Source: Stutzerimonas urumqiensis
GTDB taxonomy: Bacteria; Pseudomonadota; Gammaproteobacteria; Pseudomonadales; Pseudomonadaceae
Assembly (NCBI RefSeq): GCF_003640395.1
Contig: NZ_RBZQ01000012.1
Location: forward strand, 1-40,845
Reading direction: 5' to 3'
DNA length: 40,845 nt
The first letter of the stretch is position 1; the number at the start of each line of letters is the position of its first letter. Under the pieces are notes generated by a model that saw nothing but the letters and a program-made list of their open reading frames with translations, had not been told where the DNA came from and did not search any database. Below, piece by piece: positions 17,937 to 26,194 of this stretch. The position numbers were made by a program, and so were the translations under genes.

Positions 17937-18362
17937 TCAGCGCTCGAGCGTGGCCGAAAGCGTGATGGTCGCGTTCAGCACCTTGGACACCGGGCAACCC
18001 TCTTTTGCCTGGTTGGCGATCGTCTGGAACTGCGCTTCGTCCGCGCCGGGCACACGTGCCTTGAGCTGGAGATCGATCGCCGTGATGGCGAAGCCCTCGC
18101 CCTGCTTGTCCAGCGTCACCTCGGCCTTCGTTTCGATGCGTTCAGGCGTCAGACCCGCCTGGCCCAGCATCATCGAGAGGGCCATCGAGAAACAACCCGC
18201 ATGCGCCGCGCCGATGAGCTCCTCGGGATTGGTCCCGGGCGCGCCTTCGAAGCGCGTGTTGAAGCCGTAGGGATTGCCATCGAGCGCGCCGCTTTGCGTG
18301 CTGATGGTGCCTTTGCCTTCCTTCAGCGACCCTTGCCAGATGGCGGATGCCGATTTCTTCAT
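17937..18362 (-). CDS. osmC: OsmC family peroxiredoxin
   Basis: OsmC proteins are dimeric thiol peroxidases that reduce organic hydroperoxides in the cytoplasm. The 141-residue product has the two conserved cysteines, in AHAGCFSMAL (about residue 57) and EGCPVSKV (about residue 122), and the PGTNPEELIGAAHAGC block typical of OsmC rather than Ohr. An AGAGGAG site precedes the ATG. It follows engB on the same strand after 55 bp, a spacer that holds the small palindrome TTCTCT-TC-AGAGAA (18387-18400), so it may have its own control. It ends at a shared terminator. Confidence 0.92.
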   Translation of the reverse strand: MKKSASAIWQGSLKEGKGTISTQSGALDGNPYGFNTRFEGAPGTNPEELIGAAHAGCFSMALSMMLGQAGLTPERIETKAEVTLDKQGEGFAITAIDLQLKARVPGADEAQFQTIANQAKEGCPVSKVLNATITLSATLER

Positions 18363-18386
18363 GATTCGAACTCCTCTGTGTGAGAG

Positions 18387-18400
18387 TTCTCTTCAGAGAA
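18387..18400. promoter_or_regulatory. Small palindrome between engB and osmC
   Basis: TTCTCT-TC-AGAGAA is a perfect 6+6 inverted repeat, 25-38 bp upstream of the osmC ATG. It may be an operator or a short hairpin after engB. There is no T-run for termination. Confidence 0.35.
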
Positions 18401-18417
18401 GGGCTCGTGCGGCAAGT

Positions 18418-19062
18418 TCAGACCGACGGATCGACGGCCTCGTCCATCGCCAGATCCAGCCAGCGAGCCAGAACGGTATGGGCTTCCTCGATGCCTTGCC
18501 GCTTGGGCGCGGAAAAAAGCTGGATGCTCACGCCGTCGCCCCATTCGGTTTGCAACGTGCGGCGAATCTGCAACAGGGCGTTCTTGGCCGCGCCATAGGC
18601 GAGTTTGTCCGCCTTGGTCAGCAGGATATGCAGGGGCATGTCGGCGGCAATCGACCAGTCCAGCATCATGCGATCGAAGTCGGTGAGCGGGTGGCGGATG
18701 TCCATCATCAGGAAGACCCCGACAAGGCTCTCGCGGCTTCCCAGGTAGGCTTCCAGGTGGCGCTGCCAGTGCTGCTTCAGCGGGATAGGCACCTTGGCGT
18801 ATCCATAGCCCGGCAGATCGACGAGTCGACGCTCGTCATCCAGGCGGAAGAAGTTCAACAGCTGGGTACGCCCCGGTGTTTTCGAGGTGCGGGCGAGGTT
18901 CGCGTGGGTGAGCGTGTTGATGGCGCTCGACTTGCCGGCATTGGAGCGACCTGCGAAGGCCACCTCGCGGCCCTCGTCGGCAGGGCATTGGTCCACTTTG
19001 GCCGCGCTGATGGTGAAAGTGGCTTGCTGGCAGAGGCCGACGATGGGGTTCTTGGTAGACAT
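18418..19062 (-). CDS. engB: EngB (YihA/YsxC), GTPase for ribosome assembly
   Basis: EngB is a small essential GTPase required for maturation of the large ribosomal subunit. The start chosen is the ATG at 19062 ([16 protein letters not shown]), 214 residues; an in-frame start 11 codons upstream is less likely. The G-motifs are clear: G1 [12 protein letters not shown] near residue 38, G2 [15 protein letters not shown]3 [11 protein letters not shown] and G4 LTKADKL. C4 and cytochrome/dsbA genes lie divergently to the right. I recall polA beside engB in P. aeruginosa; here osmC follows instead. Confidence 0.95.
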   Translation of the reverse strand: MSTKNPIVGLCQQATFTISAAKVDQCPADEGREVAFAGRSNAGKSSAINTLTHANLARTSKTPGRTQLLNFFRLDDERRLVDLPGYGYAKVPIPLKQHWQRHLEAYLGSRESLVGVFLMMDIRHPLTDFDRMMLDWSIAADMPLHILLTKADKLAYGAAKNALLQIRRTLQTEWGDGVSIQLFSAPKRQGIEEAHTVLARWLDLAMDEAVDPSV

Positions 19063-19125
19063 GGACCTTCCGGTAGGTGCGCGGGGGTGCGGCAACGGTT
19101 CGTTTCCGTTTTAGGGTCGGCAGTA

Positions 19126-19131
19126 TATAAT
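19126..19131 (+). promoter_or_regulatory. Consensus TATAAT in the engB / cytochrome c4 spacer
   Basis: A perfect TATAAT occurs inside GGCAGTATATAATGCC, which also reads TATACT on the minus strand. It may be the -10 of a promoter for cytochrome c4 or engB. Neither strand shows a good -35, and the cytochrome start is 180 bp away. Beyond this I see nothing certain in 19063-19308. Confidence 0.4.
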
Positions 19132-19308
19132 GCCGCAGATTTTGTGTGCGCTTTGTTCGCCTGGAAGCCTTGCCGCACAAGGCCTCGAGCGCAGGTGACG
19201 TAGTCGCTGGCATGCAGTCATTCTGCACAATAAGCAGGCATCGAGCCGCCAGGCAGCTCGCTAGCCGATGCATTCCTTTAACACCCCTAGCCGTAGTTGG
19301 ATGAGCTG

Positions 19309-19941
19309 ATGAACAAAGTACTCGTGAGTCTGCTGTTGACCCTTGGCATCACCGGTATGGCACATGCCGCAGGCGACCCGGCAGCAGGCCAGGCCAAGGC
19401 CGCGGTCTGTGGCGCCTGCCATGGCCCCGACGGCAACAGTGTGGCCCCGAACTTCCCGAAGCTGGCTGGCCAGGGCGAGCGGTATCTGCTCAAGCAACTC
19501 CATGACATCAAGGTCGGCAGTGCCCCCGGCGCGCCGGCTGATGTCGGTCGCAAGGTGCCCGAGATGACGGGTATTCTTTCGCCTTACAGCGATCAGGACC
19601 TCGCCGACCTGGCGGCCTATTTCGCCAGCCAGGAGATGAGCATCGGTCAAGCCGATCCCGCGCTGGTCGATCAGGGCGAAGCGCTCTTCCGGGGTGGCAA
19701 GGTCGAGCTTGGCATGCCGGCTTGCACCGGTTGCCATGCGCCCGATGGCGTGGGCAACGAGCCGGCCGGCTTTCCGCGTCTTGGCGGTCAGCATGCGGCG
19801 TACGTGGCCAAGCAGCTGACCGACTTCCGCGAGGGTGTGCGCACCAACGATGGCGACACCATGGTCATGCGGACCATCGCTTCGAAGCTCAGCAACAAGG
19901 ACATTCAAGCGCTGTCGAGCTACATTCAGGGCCTGCACTGA
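19309..19941 (+). CDS. Cytochrome c4, dihaem periplasmic cytochrome
   Basis: Cytochrome c4 passes electrons to terminal oxidases such as the cbb3 type. The 210-residue precursor has a Sec signal peptide (MNKVLVSLLLTLGITGMAHA) and two haem c motifs, CGACH in the first domain and CTGCH in the second, one per half of a duplicated fold. Methionine ligand candidates follow each. The ATG at 19309 is used; a TTG four codons upstream is in frame but adds nothing to the signal. It is followed by a terminator and then dsbA; both products function in the periplasm, and haem attachment depends on thiol chemistry. Confidence 0.95.
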   Translation: MNKVLVSLLLTLGITGMAHAAGDPAAGQAKAAVCGACHGPDGNSVAPNFPKLAGQGERYLLKQLHDIKVGSAPGAPADVGRKVPEMTGILSPYSDQDLADLAAYFASQEMSIGQADPALVDQGEALFRGGKVELGMPACTGCHAPDGVGNEPAGFPRLGGQHAAYVAKQLTDFREGVRTNDGDTMVMRTIASKLSNKDIQALSSYIQGLH

Positions 19942-19961
19942 CAGCGGGTAGCGGTCACCAA

Positions 19962-19996
19962 AGGGCGATCGGACGCGCTGTCCGGTCGCCCTTTTT
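19962..19996 (+). terminator. Rho-independent terminator after cytochrome c4
   Basis: AGGGCGATCGGA and TCCGGTCGCCCT form a long stem (one G-T pair) with a short loop, followed by TTTTT. It lies about 20 bp past the cytochrome stop. Confidence 0.88.
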
Positions 19997-20110
19997 CATT
20001 TTCGCTGCTTACAATGGAGCGGTTTCGGTTCGCCGGTGAGCGTTCGCCGCCCATGAAGGACGGCCGCTGCCACGCCAGTACCGTCCACAAAGACCAGGAG
20101 TCAGACTTCC

Positions 20111-20740
20111 ATGCGTCAACTCGTTCTCAGCGCCTTTCTCGTGGCGTCCAGCCTGCTTGCCGTGTCGGCCAACGCCCAGGAATTCCAGGCGGGCAAGGAA
20201 TACGTCGAGCTGTCCAACCCGGTGCCGACTGCCGATCCCGAGAAGATCGAAGTAGTCGAGTTGTTCTGGTACGGCTGCCCGCACTGCTATCAGTTCGAGC
20301 CCGCCCTCAACGCCTGGGTCGCCGAATTGCCTGACGACGTGGATTTCAAGCGCATTCCGGCGATGTTCGGTGGCCAGTGGAATGTGCACGGCCAGCTGTT
20401 CCTCACCCTGGAAGCCATGGGTGTCGAGGCGAAGGTGCATGACGCCGTGTTCGATGCCATTCACCAGCAGCGCAAGCGACTGGCAACGCCTGAACAGATG
20501 GCCGAATTCCTCGCCACCCAGGGCGTGGACGAAGCCGAATTCCTCAAAACCTACAACTCCTTCGGCGTGAAAAGCCGTGTGGAGAAGGCCAAGAAGCAGG
20601 GCATGGCCTACCAGATCACCGGCGTTCCGGTGCTTGTCGTCAATGGCAAGTACCGCTTCGACCTGGGCTCGGCCGGCGGCCCGGAGCGTGCGCTCCAGGT
20701 GGCCGACTACCTGATCGAGAAAGAGCGCGCGGCGGAGTAA
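20111..20740 (+). CDS. dsbA: DsbA, periplasmic thiol:disulfide interchange protein
   Basis: DsbA introduces disulfide bonds into exported proteins and is reoxidised by DsbB. The 209-residue precursor begins with a signal peptide ending ANAQ near residue 22. The active site is CPHC in FWYGCPHCYQFEP, about residues 57-60, and the cis-proline loop is TGVPVLVVNGKY. An AGGAG ribosome binding site precedes the ATG. It follows the cytochrome c4 terminator and leads, after 6 bp, into the endonuclease-fold gene, so these genes and the cyclase after them may be co-transcribed. Confidence 0.96.
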   Translation: MRQLVLSAFLVASSLLAVSANAQEFQAGKEYVELSNPVPTADPEKIEVVELFWYGCPHCYQFEPALNAWVAELPDDVDFKRIPAMFGGQWNVHGQLFLTLEAMGVEAKVHDAVFDAIHQQRKRLATPEQMAEFLATQGVDEAEFLKTYNSFGVKSRVEKAKKQGMAYQITGVPVLVVNGKYRFDLGSAGGPERALQVADYLIEKERAAE

Positions 20741-20746
20741 TCTCCC

Positions 20747-21616
20747 ATGCTGCGCCGCTGGAGTTCGCCGCGCACGGCCATTCCGGGACGTGCCCGTGTC
20801 AACGCCAACTGCCTCGACGACAGCGGGCTGCCTGCCGATGGGCGCCTGCGTCTGCTCAGCTTCAACATCCAGGTCGGTATCAATACCGGTCGCTACCATC
20901 ACTACCTGACCCGCAGCTGGCAGCATGTGCTGCCGCATGCCGGGCGTGCCGCGAACCTGCAGCGCATCGGGGCGCTGCTGGGCGAATACGATCTGGTCGC
21001 GCTACAGGAAGCGGATGGCGGCAGCCTGCGTTCCGGCTACGTCAACCAGGTCGAACACCTCGCCCAGCTTGGCGCCTTCCCGTACTGGTATCAGCAGCTC
21101 AACCGCAACCTGGGTCGGCTGGCCCAGCACAGCAACGGATTGCTCAGTCGTCTCGAGCCGCAGTCGCTCGAAGACCACCCCTTGCCCGGCCCGTCCGGCC
21201 GCGGGGCAATCGTCATGCGCTTCGGCGAAGGCGACGATGCGCTGATCGTGGTGATGATGCATCTGGCGCTGGGCACGCGGGTTCGCACGCGCCAGTTGGC
21301 CTATATCCGCGAGCTCGTCGAGGGCTACCGCCACTGCGTGTTGATGGGCGACATGAATACCCATGCCGTGGACCTGCTCGAGCACTCGCCGCTGCGTGAT
21401 CTGGGCCTGTTGGCCCCGCAGATCGAAGCGACCTTTCCGAGCTGGCAGCCACAGCGTTGCCTGGATCACATCCTCATCAGCCCCAGCCTGACGCTGGAGC
21501 GTGTGCGCGTGTTGCCGCAGCCGATTTCCGACCACCTGCCCGTCGCGGTCGAGATTCGCCTGCCCGATTGCCTGACCCACCCGGCGCTGCCCGTTCCGAT
21601 GGTGCCCGCCTCCTAG
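20747..21616 (+). CDS. Endonuclease/exonuclease/phosphatase family protein
   Basis: This 289-residue protein has the metal-dependent EEP (DNase I / Mg-phosphatase) fold. Motifs in order are LLSFNIQVG (near residue 35), LVALQEADGG with the metal-binding glutamate (near 85), MMHLALG with the histidine, LMGDMNTH (near 200), CLDHILIS (near 243) and the final SDHLPVAVE. All expected catalytic residues are present. There is no signal peptide. The substrate could be nucleic acid or a phosphoester and cannot be told from sequence alone. The place between dsbA and the diguanylate cyclase is one I recall as conserved in pseudomonads. Confidence 0.88.
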   Translation: MLRRWSSPRTAIPGRARVNANCLDDSGLPADGRLRLLSFNIQVGINTGRYHHYLTRSWQHVLPHAGRAANLQRIGALLGEYDLVALQEADGGSLRSGYVNQVEHLAQLGAFPYWYQQLNRNLGRLAQHSNGLLSRLEPQSLEDHPLPGPSGRGAIVMRFGEGDDALIVVMMHLALGTRVRTRQLAYIRELVEGYRHCVLMGDMNTHAVDLLEHSPLRDLGLLAPQIEATFPSWQPQRCLDHILISPSLTLERVRVLPQPISDHLPVAVEIRLPDCLTHPALPVPMVPAS

Positions 21617-21628
21617 CGATGACTCCCC

Positions 21629-23515
21629 ATGACAGACGATAACGGTCGCTGGAAGGACAAATACCTCGCCTCGCTGGAGGAACACGAGCGCCTCGAGACC
21701 CGCTGGCAAGCGCGCGTGGACCTGCTGCGCCGGGGCCTGGTGCGCAGCAGCCTGGCGGTCGAAGGCGCGGACCGTGCGGTCGATCAGTGCATGAACGAGA
21801 TGCGCGAGCTGCTGCGTGACGGTGACCTCGATCAGGGGCTCGAGCGCCTGATTCCGCGGCTCGAGCGCGCCGTGCTCGACTCCGAACGAAACCGGCAGGA
21901 CCGCGCCGTCCAACTGGCGGCCGCGCTGGGGCGGCTGGTCGAGCAACTGCAAGCGCAGCCGGTGCCCGCCGACGTCCGCAAGGGATTGAAGCGCTTTGCC
22001 CGCTCGCTCGACGAGCGCGTCGCCCAGGCGCGGGAGGTGCCTGCGTTGCTGGTGGAACTGGCCGACCTGCAGCACAAGGCGCTTGCCGAGCAGGCGGGCA
22101 CGCCCGGCCGTGGCGGCTTGCTGGAGCGGCTGTTCGGGCGGCAGGGCCCGGCAGAAGCCGCAGCCCTGGCGGATGCGAGTGCGCTGCCGGAGCGTCCGAT
22201 CGAGCTGGCGTACCCGTCTCATGCCGATGATTCGCCGGGCGACCAGACGGTGGTGCCGCTCGCGCCGGCACCATCGGAAAACCCAGTGCCGACACCCGAC
22301 AGCGAGGCTTCGGTGGTACCGCCGCCGACCCTGTCCGAAGCGTCGCCCGAGGCGCCGGCCGCACCCGCGGCGGCGCCGTCAGGCGAAGCCCAAACCGAGC
22401 CGGTGGACGTGCCCACCGAGCCTGAAGCCGCCGATCCCTTCGCCCTGCCGGCCTCGCCGGAGCCCGGCTACAGCGCCATTGCCGAGCGCGTCGAGGCGAC
22501 GCTGCGCAGCCTTCTCGAAGACCTGCCGCTACCCGAGCATCACCGGCCGCGCGCCGAGGCGTTGCGTCAGCGAATCGCACATGGCCTCAACTGGTACGAA
22601 CTGGTACCGGTGCTGGACGACCTGGCCATGCTGATGCTGGCCGTGGCCGATCTCGGCCAGCGTGAGTTCGAGCGCTACCTGCAGCAGCTCAATGAGCGGC
22701 TTTGCGCCATGCAGGATCACCTCGCGGTGGCACGCGAGGGGCACGCGCAGAACCAGGCCGCCGCCGAAGCGCTGGACGCGGAGCTGCGCGAACAGGTCGA
22801 TGGCCTGCAGACCAGCGTCATGGAGGCATCCGACCTGCAAGCCCTCAAGCGCACGGTGGAGGGACGGCTCGAAGGGCTGCTGCGTACCGTCGATGCGTAC
22901 CGCCAGCAGCGCAGTGACACCGAACAGGCGTTGGGCGAGCGGCTCGGCGCCTTGTCCGAGCGGGTAATGGTGATGGAGCAGGCCGCGAGCGATCTGCGTG
23001 ACCACCTCGAAGAGCAGCGGCAGAAAGCCCTGGCCGATACGCTCACCGGCCTGCCGAATCGGGCCGCCTGGGACGAGCGCCTCATGCTGGAAGTGGCGCG
23101 CTGGCAGCGCTACGGCCATCAGCTGGCGCTGGCGGTGATCGATATCGACCATTTCAAGCGGATCAACGACGGCTTCGGCCACCTGGCTGGCGACCGGGTA
23201 CTGAAGATCGTCGCCAACGAACTTCGCAAGCGGGTCCGCAAGACGGACTTCCTCGCGCGCTTCGGTGGTGAAGAGTTCGTCATGCTGCTGACCGACACCG
23301 AGCTGGCGGGTGCCATGCAGCTGCTCGAAACCTTGCGCAAGGGCATCGAGAACTGCCCGTTTCACTTCAAGGGCCAGCGGGTTCAGGTAACCTTTTCGGC
23401 CGGCGTCACGGTGTTTCGCGACGGCGACGTGCCGGATCAGGTGTTCGGACGTGCCGACAAGGCGCTGTACCGCGCCAAGGGTGCGGGTCGCAACCGGATC
23501 GAAAGCGGCGGCTGA
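21629..23515 (+). CDS. dgcP: Diguanylate cyclase with GGEEF domain, DgcP-like
   Basis: This enzyme makes the second messenger cyclic di-GMP from GTP. The 628-residue protein has a helical N-terminal region (about 1-185), a proline- and alanine-rich linker (about 195-285), a second helical region with coiled-coil character (290-455), then a GGDEF domain. The active site is GGEEF at 546-550 and an inhibitory I-site RKTD lies at 537-540, the standard five residues ahead, so it should be active and subject to product inhibition. No membrane segment is seen. Gene order next to dsbA and an EEP protein matches P. aeruginosa DgcP (PA5487), a polarly localised cyclase, as I remember it. It starts 12 bp after the previous stop. 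Confidence 0.9.
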   Translation: MTDDNGRWKDKYLASLEEHERLETRWQARVDLLRRGLVRSSLAVEGADRAVDQCMNEMRELLRDGDLDQGLERLIPRLERAVLDSERNRQDRAVQLAAALGRLVEQLQAQPVPADVRKGLKRFARSLDERVAQAREVPALLVELADLQHKALAEQAGTPGRGGLLERLFGRQGPAEAAALADASALPERPIELAYPSHADDSPGDQTVVPLAPAPSENPVPTPDSEASVVPPPTLSEASPEAPAAPAAAPSGEAQTEPVDVPTEPEAADPFALPASPEPGYSAIAERVEATLRSLLEDLPLPEHHRPRAEALRQRIAHGLNWYELVPVLDDLAMLMLAVADLGQREFERYLQQLNERLCAMQDHLAVAREGHAQNQAAAEALDAELREQVDGLQTSVMEASDLQALKRTVEGRLEGLLRTVDAYRQQRSDTEQALGERLGALSERVMVMEQAASDLRDHLEEQRQKALADTLTGLPNRAAWDERLMLEVARWQRYGHQLALAVIDIDHFKRINDGFGHLAGDRVLKIVANELRKRVRKTDFLARFGGEEFVMLLTDTELAGAMQLLETLRKGIENCPFHFKGQRVQVTFSAGVTVFRDGDVPDQVFGRADKALYRAKGAGRNRIESGG

Positions 23516-23571
23516 ATCGACAGACGGTCGAGCAATGACGTCGCTGTCATCGGCGCGCCGCGCGGCCTCGG

Positions 23572-23577
23572 TATAAT
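23572..23577 (+). promoter_or_regulatory. TATAAT upstream of the amidase gene
   Basis: A consensus -10 TATAAT lies 59 bp before the amidase ATG in the 120-bp spacer. A matching -35 is not clear, so the promoter call rests on the -10 alone. Confidence 0.4.
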
Positions 23578-23635
23578 CGCGTCGCTGCCGCCCAGGCAGT
23601 TGCCGACCGTTCAAGCCGTCGCTCGGAGAACCTTC

Positions 23636-24409
23636 ATGAAGCCCCTTCTCGCCTTCGCGCTGCTCCTGCTGGTCGGTTGCAGCAGCGGCCTGCGCATCGA
23701 TCGCAGCCATCCCTCGGCCGGGCACGACAGCCGCGTGCAGTACATCGTCCTGCACTACACCTCGGCCGACACCGAGCGCTCGCTGGCCCTGCTTACGGGG
23801 ACCGACGTCAGCACCCACTACCTCATCGGCGATGCGCCGGCCACGGTCTATCAGCTGGTCGACGAGGACCGCCGGGCCTGGCATGCCGGCGAAAGCGAGT
23901 GGCAGGGCCGCACCTGGCTCAATGCGAGTTCGATCGGCATCGAGCTGGTGAACCCGGGGTATATCGACGGACCCGAAGGGCGGCGCTGGTACGCCTACAC
24001 CGATGCGCAGATCGAGGCGCTTGTGGCGCTGCTCAAGGACATCATGGCGCGGCACGGCCTGAAGCCGGGCGCCATCATCGGGCACAGCGATATCGCGCCG
24101 CAGCGCAAGGTCGATCCGGGGCCGCTGTTTCCCTGGAAGCGCCTGGCCGAGGCGGGGCTGATGCACTGGCCGGACGCGCGCGCGGTGGCCCTCCACCAGC
24201 AGGTCTTCGCCGATGCGCTGCCGCCGGTGAGCTGGTTCCAGGAGCGGCTGGCGCGGCAGGGCTACGCGGTGCCGCGCACGGGCCTGCTCGACGAGGCCAC
24301 CCGCAACGTGCTCGCGGCCTTCCAGATGAAATACCGCCCGAGTCGCTTCGACGGCGAGCCGGATGCCGAGACCGCCGCGCTCCTCACCGTCCTCGACGAC
24401 ATGGATTGA
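23636..24409 (+). CDS. ampDh2: Lipoprotein N-acetylmuramoyl-L-alanine amidase, AmpDh2-like
   Basis: This amidase cuts the bond between N-acetylmuramic acid and the stem peptide. The start is the ATG at 23636, which yields a short signal ending in the lipobox LLVGC (C15), so the protein is probably anchored to a membrane lipid facing the periplasm. Zinc ligands can be placed at H40 (VLHYT), H150 (IGHSD) and D160 (VDPG), with E103 as a further active-site residue. A C-terminal peptidoglycan-binding module of the PG_binding_1 type spans about 190-255 (RTGLLDEATRNVLAAFQ). In P. aeruginosa, ampDh2 is near kinB, which agrees with the neighbourhood here. Confidence 0.9.
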   Translation: MKPLLAFALLLLVGCSSGLRIDRSHPSAGHDSRVQYIVLHYTSADTERSLALLTGTDVSTHYLIGDAPATVYQLVDEDRRAWHAGESEWQGRTWLNASSIGIELVNPGYIDGPEGRRWYAYTDAQIEALVALLKDIMARHGLKPGAIIGHSDIAPQRKVDPGPLFPWKRLAEAGLMHWPDARAVALHQQVFADALPPVSWFQERLARQGYAVPRTGLLDEATRNVLAAFQMKYRPSRFDGEPDAETAALLTVLDDMD

Positions 24410-24523
24410 GTCGCCTCGCATCCTCGGCCAATCCCTTCCCCTTTCTGATCGAACAACCGGATCCGTCTGTCTCGCTGGCGCCTCAGGGTGCTAGCAATCG
24501 CCGATCTGCCGGCCTACACTCGA

Positions 24524-24567
24524 TTGTGTACAAAGTCGTGTGCAATTAATCGCGCGCTTGTCCACAG
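24524..24567. promoter_or_regulatory. TTGTGTACAA palindrome and partial second copy upstream of the permease
   Basis: TTGTGTACAA (24524-24533) is a near-perfect palindrome of the TTGT-NN-ACAA form, and TTGTCCACAG (24558-24567) is a degenerate second copy 34 bp away. Such tandem TGT-NN-ACA sites are typical of GntR-type regulators. The regulator is unknown; control by a purine- or pyrimidine-responsive protein is a guess from the gene that follows. Confidence 0.45.
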
Positions 24568-24574
24568 TGACTAC

Positions 24575-24582
24575 AAAAACAA
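24575..24582 (+). promoter_or_regulatory. AANAANAA motif before the permease start
   Basis: AAAAACAA matches the Hfq/Crc target consensus AANAANAA and lies 14 bp upstream of the permease ATG, adjacent to the GAGTGAG ribosome binding site. Catabolite control of this uptake gene is plausible. Confidence 0.45.
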
Positions 24583-24596
24583 GAGTGAGCAGCCCC

Positions 24597-26135
24597 ATGA
24601 CGACACCCCACGCCCAACCGCGGCCGGAAGACGAGAACCTTGGCATCGGTGCCAACATCGCCTATGGCTTCCAGCACGTCCTGACCATGTACGGCGGCAT
24701 CATTGCCGTGCCGCTGATCGTCGGCCAGGCCGCCGGTCTGTCCCCGGCCGACATCGGCCTGCTGATCGCCGCTTCGCTGTTCGTGGGCGGCCTGGCGACC
24801 CTGCTGCAAACCCTCGGCTTGCCTTTCTTCGGCTGCCAGCTGCCGCTGGTACAGGGCGTTTCCTTCGCCAGCGTGGCCACCATCGTTGCGATCGTCAGCA
24901 CCGATGGCGAGGGCGGGATGCAGACGGTGCTCGGCGCGATCATCGGCGCCTCGGTGATCGGCCTGCTGATCACGCCGGTGTTCTCCAAGGTCATTCGATT
25001 CTTTCCGCCGCTGGTGACGGGCATCGTCATCACCACTATCGGGCTGACCCTGATGCCGGTGGCCGCGCGCTGGGCGATGGGTGGCAACAGCCAGGCGCCC
25101 GACTTCGGCAGCATGGGCAACATCGGCCTGGCGGCCCTCACGCTGGTAACGGTGTTGCTGTTGAGCAAGGTCGGTAGCGCGGCGATCTCGCGGCTGTCGA
25201 TCCTGCTGGCGATCGTCATCGGCACGCTGATGGCGATGGCCTTCGGCATGGCCGACTTCTCGCAGGTCACCGAAGGGCCGGTGGTCGCCCTGCCCACGCC
25301 GCTGCACTTCGGCATGCCGACATTCCAGGTCGCGGCGATCATCTCGATGCTGATCGTGATTCTGGTGACCCTGGTCGAGACCTCCGCCGACATCCTGGCG
25401 GTCGGCGACATCATCGGTACCAAGGTCGATTCGAAGCGGCTGGGCAACGGCCTGCGCGCCGACATGGTGTCCAGCGCGCTGGCACCGCTCTTCGGCTCGT
25501 TCACGCAGAGCGCCTTCGCACAGAACGTCGGACTGGTCGCGGTCACCGGCATCAAGAGCCGCTATGTGGTGGCCACGGGCGGGCTGATCCTGGTGATGCT
25601 GGGGCTGCTGCCGATCATGGGCCGCATCATCGCCGCGGTTCCGACGGCGGTGCTCGGCGGCGCGGGCATTGTGCTGTTCGGCACGGTCGCCGCCAGCGGC
25701 ATCCGCACCCTGGCCAAGGTCGATTACCGCAACAACATGAACCTCGTGATCGTCGCCACCTCGATCGGCTTCGGCATGATTCCGATCGCCGCGCCCACTT
25801 TCTACCATGACTTCCCGGACTGGTTCGCCACCATCTTCCACTCCGGCATCAGCTCGGCCGCGGTCATGGCCATCCTGCTGAACCTGGCGTTCAACCACTT
25901 CACCGCGGGTAACTCCGATCAGCAGTCGGTGTTCGTCGCCGGCACGGAGCGAACGGTGTGCTACCGCGACATCGCGGCCCTCAATGACGGCGATCACCTG
26001 GTCGATGGCAAGCTGTACGACGCCGACGGCAACGAGGTGCCGGTCGTCGAGGACGAGGCGCCGGCGAATACCCGGGCCGCCGCCGACCCATCCGCTCCGA
26101 GCCGGATTCAGGTCACCGACCCGAGCAGCGCCTGA
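24597..26135 (+). CDS. NCS2 family nucleobase (uracil/xanthine-type) permease
   Basis: The protein imports a nucleobase with protons across the inner membrane. The ATG at 24597 (MTTPHAQPRPEDENLGIG) is used, giving 512 residues; the longer frame starts inside the regulatory region. About 12-14 hydrophobic segments run from residue 25 to 440. The family signature QNVGLVAVTG (Q-N-x-G-x4-T) is present near residue 308, and the YGGIIAVPLIVGQAAGL block lies near 35. The last 70 residues are hydrophilic. Whether it prefers uracil, xanthine or uric acid cannot be read by eye; length and motif are closer to the xanthine/uric acid branch than to UraA. It ends convergently with the DUF1330 gene. Confidence 0.9.
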   Translation: MTTPHAQPRPEDENLGIGANIAYGFQHVLTMYGGIIAVPLIVGQAAGLSPADIGLLIAASLFVGGLATLLQTLGLPFFGCQLPLVQGVSFASVATIVAIVSTDGEGGMQTVLGAIIGASVIGLLITPVFSKVIRFFPPLVTGIVITTIGLTLMPVAARWAMGGNSQAPDFGSMGNIGLAALTLVTVLLLSKVGSAAISRLSILLAIVIGTLMAMAFGMADFSQVTEGPVVALPTPLHFGMPTFQVAAIISMLIVILVTLVETSADILAVGDIIGTKVDSKRLGNGLRADMVSSALAPLFGSFTQSAFAQNVGLVAVTGIKSRYVVATGGLILVMLGLLPIMGRIIAAVPTAVLGGAGIVLFGTVAASGIRTLAKVDYRNNMNLVIVATSIGFGMIPIAAPTFYHDFPDWFATIFHSGISSAAVMAILLNLAFNHFTAGNSDQQSVFVAGTERTVCYRDIAALNDGDHLVDGKLYDADGNEVPVVEDEAPANTRAAADPSAPSRIQVTDPSSA

Positions 26136-26148
26136 CCGGCAGCCTGCC

Positions 26149-26173
26149 GTCCGCCGGCCCTGGGTCGGCGGAC
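26149..26173. terminator. Hairpin between convergent permease and DUF1330 genes
   Basis: GTCCGCCG (26149-26156) and CGGCGGAC (26166-26173) form a perfect 8-bp stem in the short convergent spacer. No T-run follows on either strand, so it is a terminator by position more than by structure. Confidence 0.45.
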
Positions 26174-26194
26174 AGGTGGCTTAAGCGAAGGTAT

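Noticed and set aside
22731..22746. GG-N10-GC match resembling a sigma-54 promoter
   Set aside because: It lies inside the cyclase gene, the -12 side lacks the T residues, and no gene start follows.
24539..24556. Match of 14 of 16 bases to the tssA twin-palindrome motif upstream of the NCS2 permease
   Set aside because: The right arm is altered so that the site is no longer symmetrical, and a different palindrome (TTGTGTACAA) is the stronger signal there. Probably coincidence.
24546..25997. 483-codon minus-strand open frame across the NCS2 permease
   Set aside because: Its D, R, H, Q-rich product is the mirror of a membrane-protein gene in high-GC DNA. No start site or homology is apparent.
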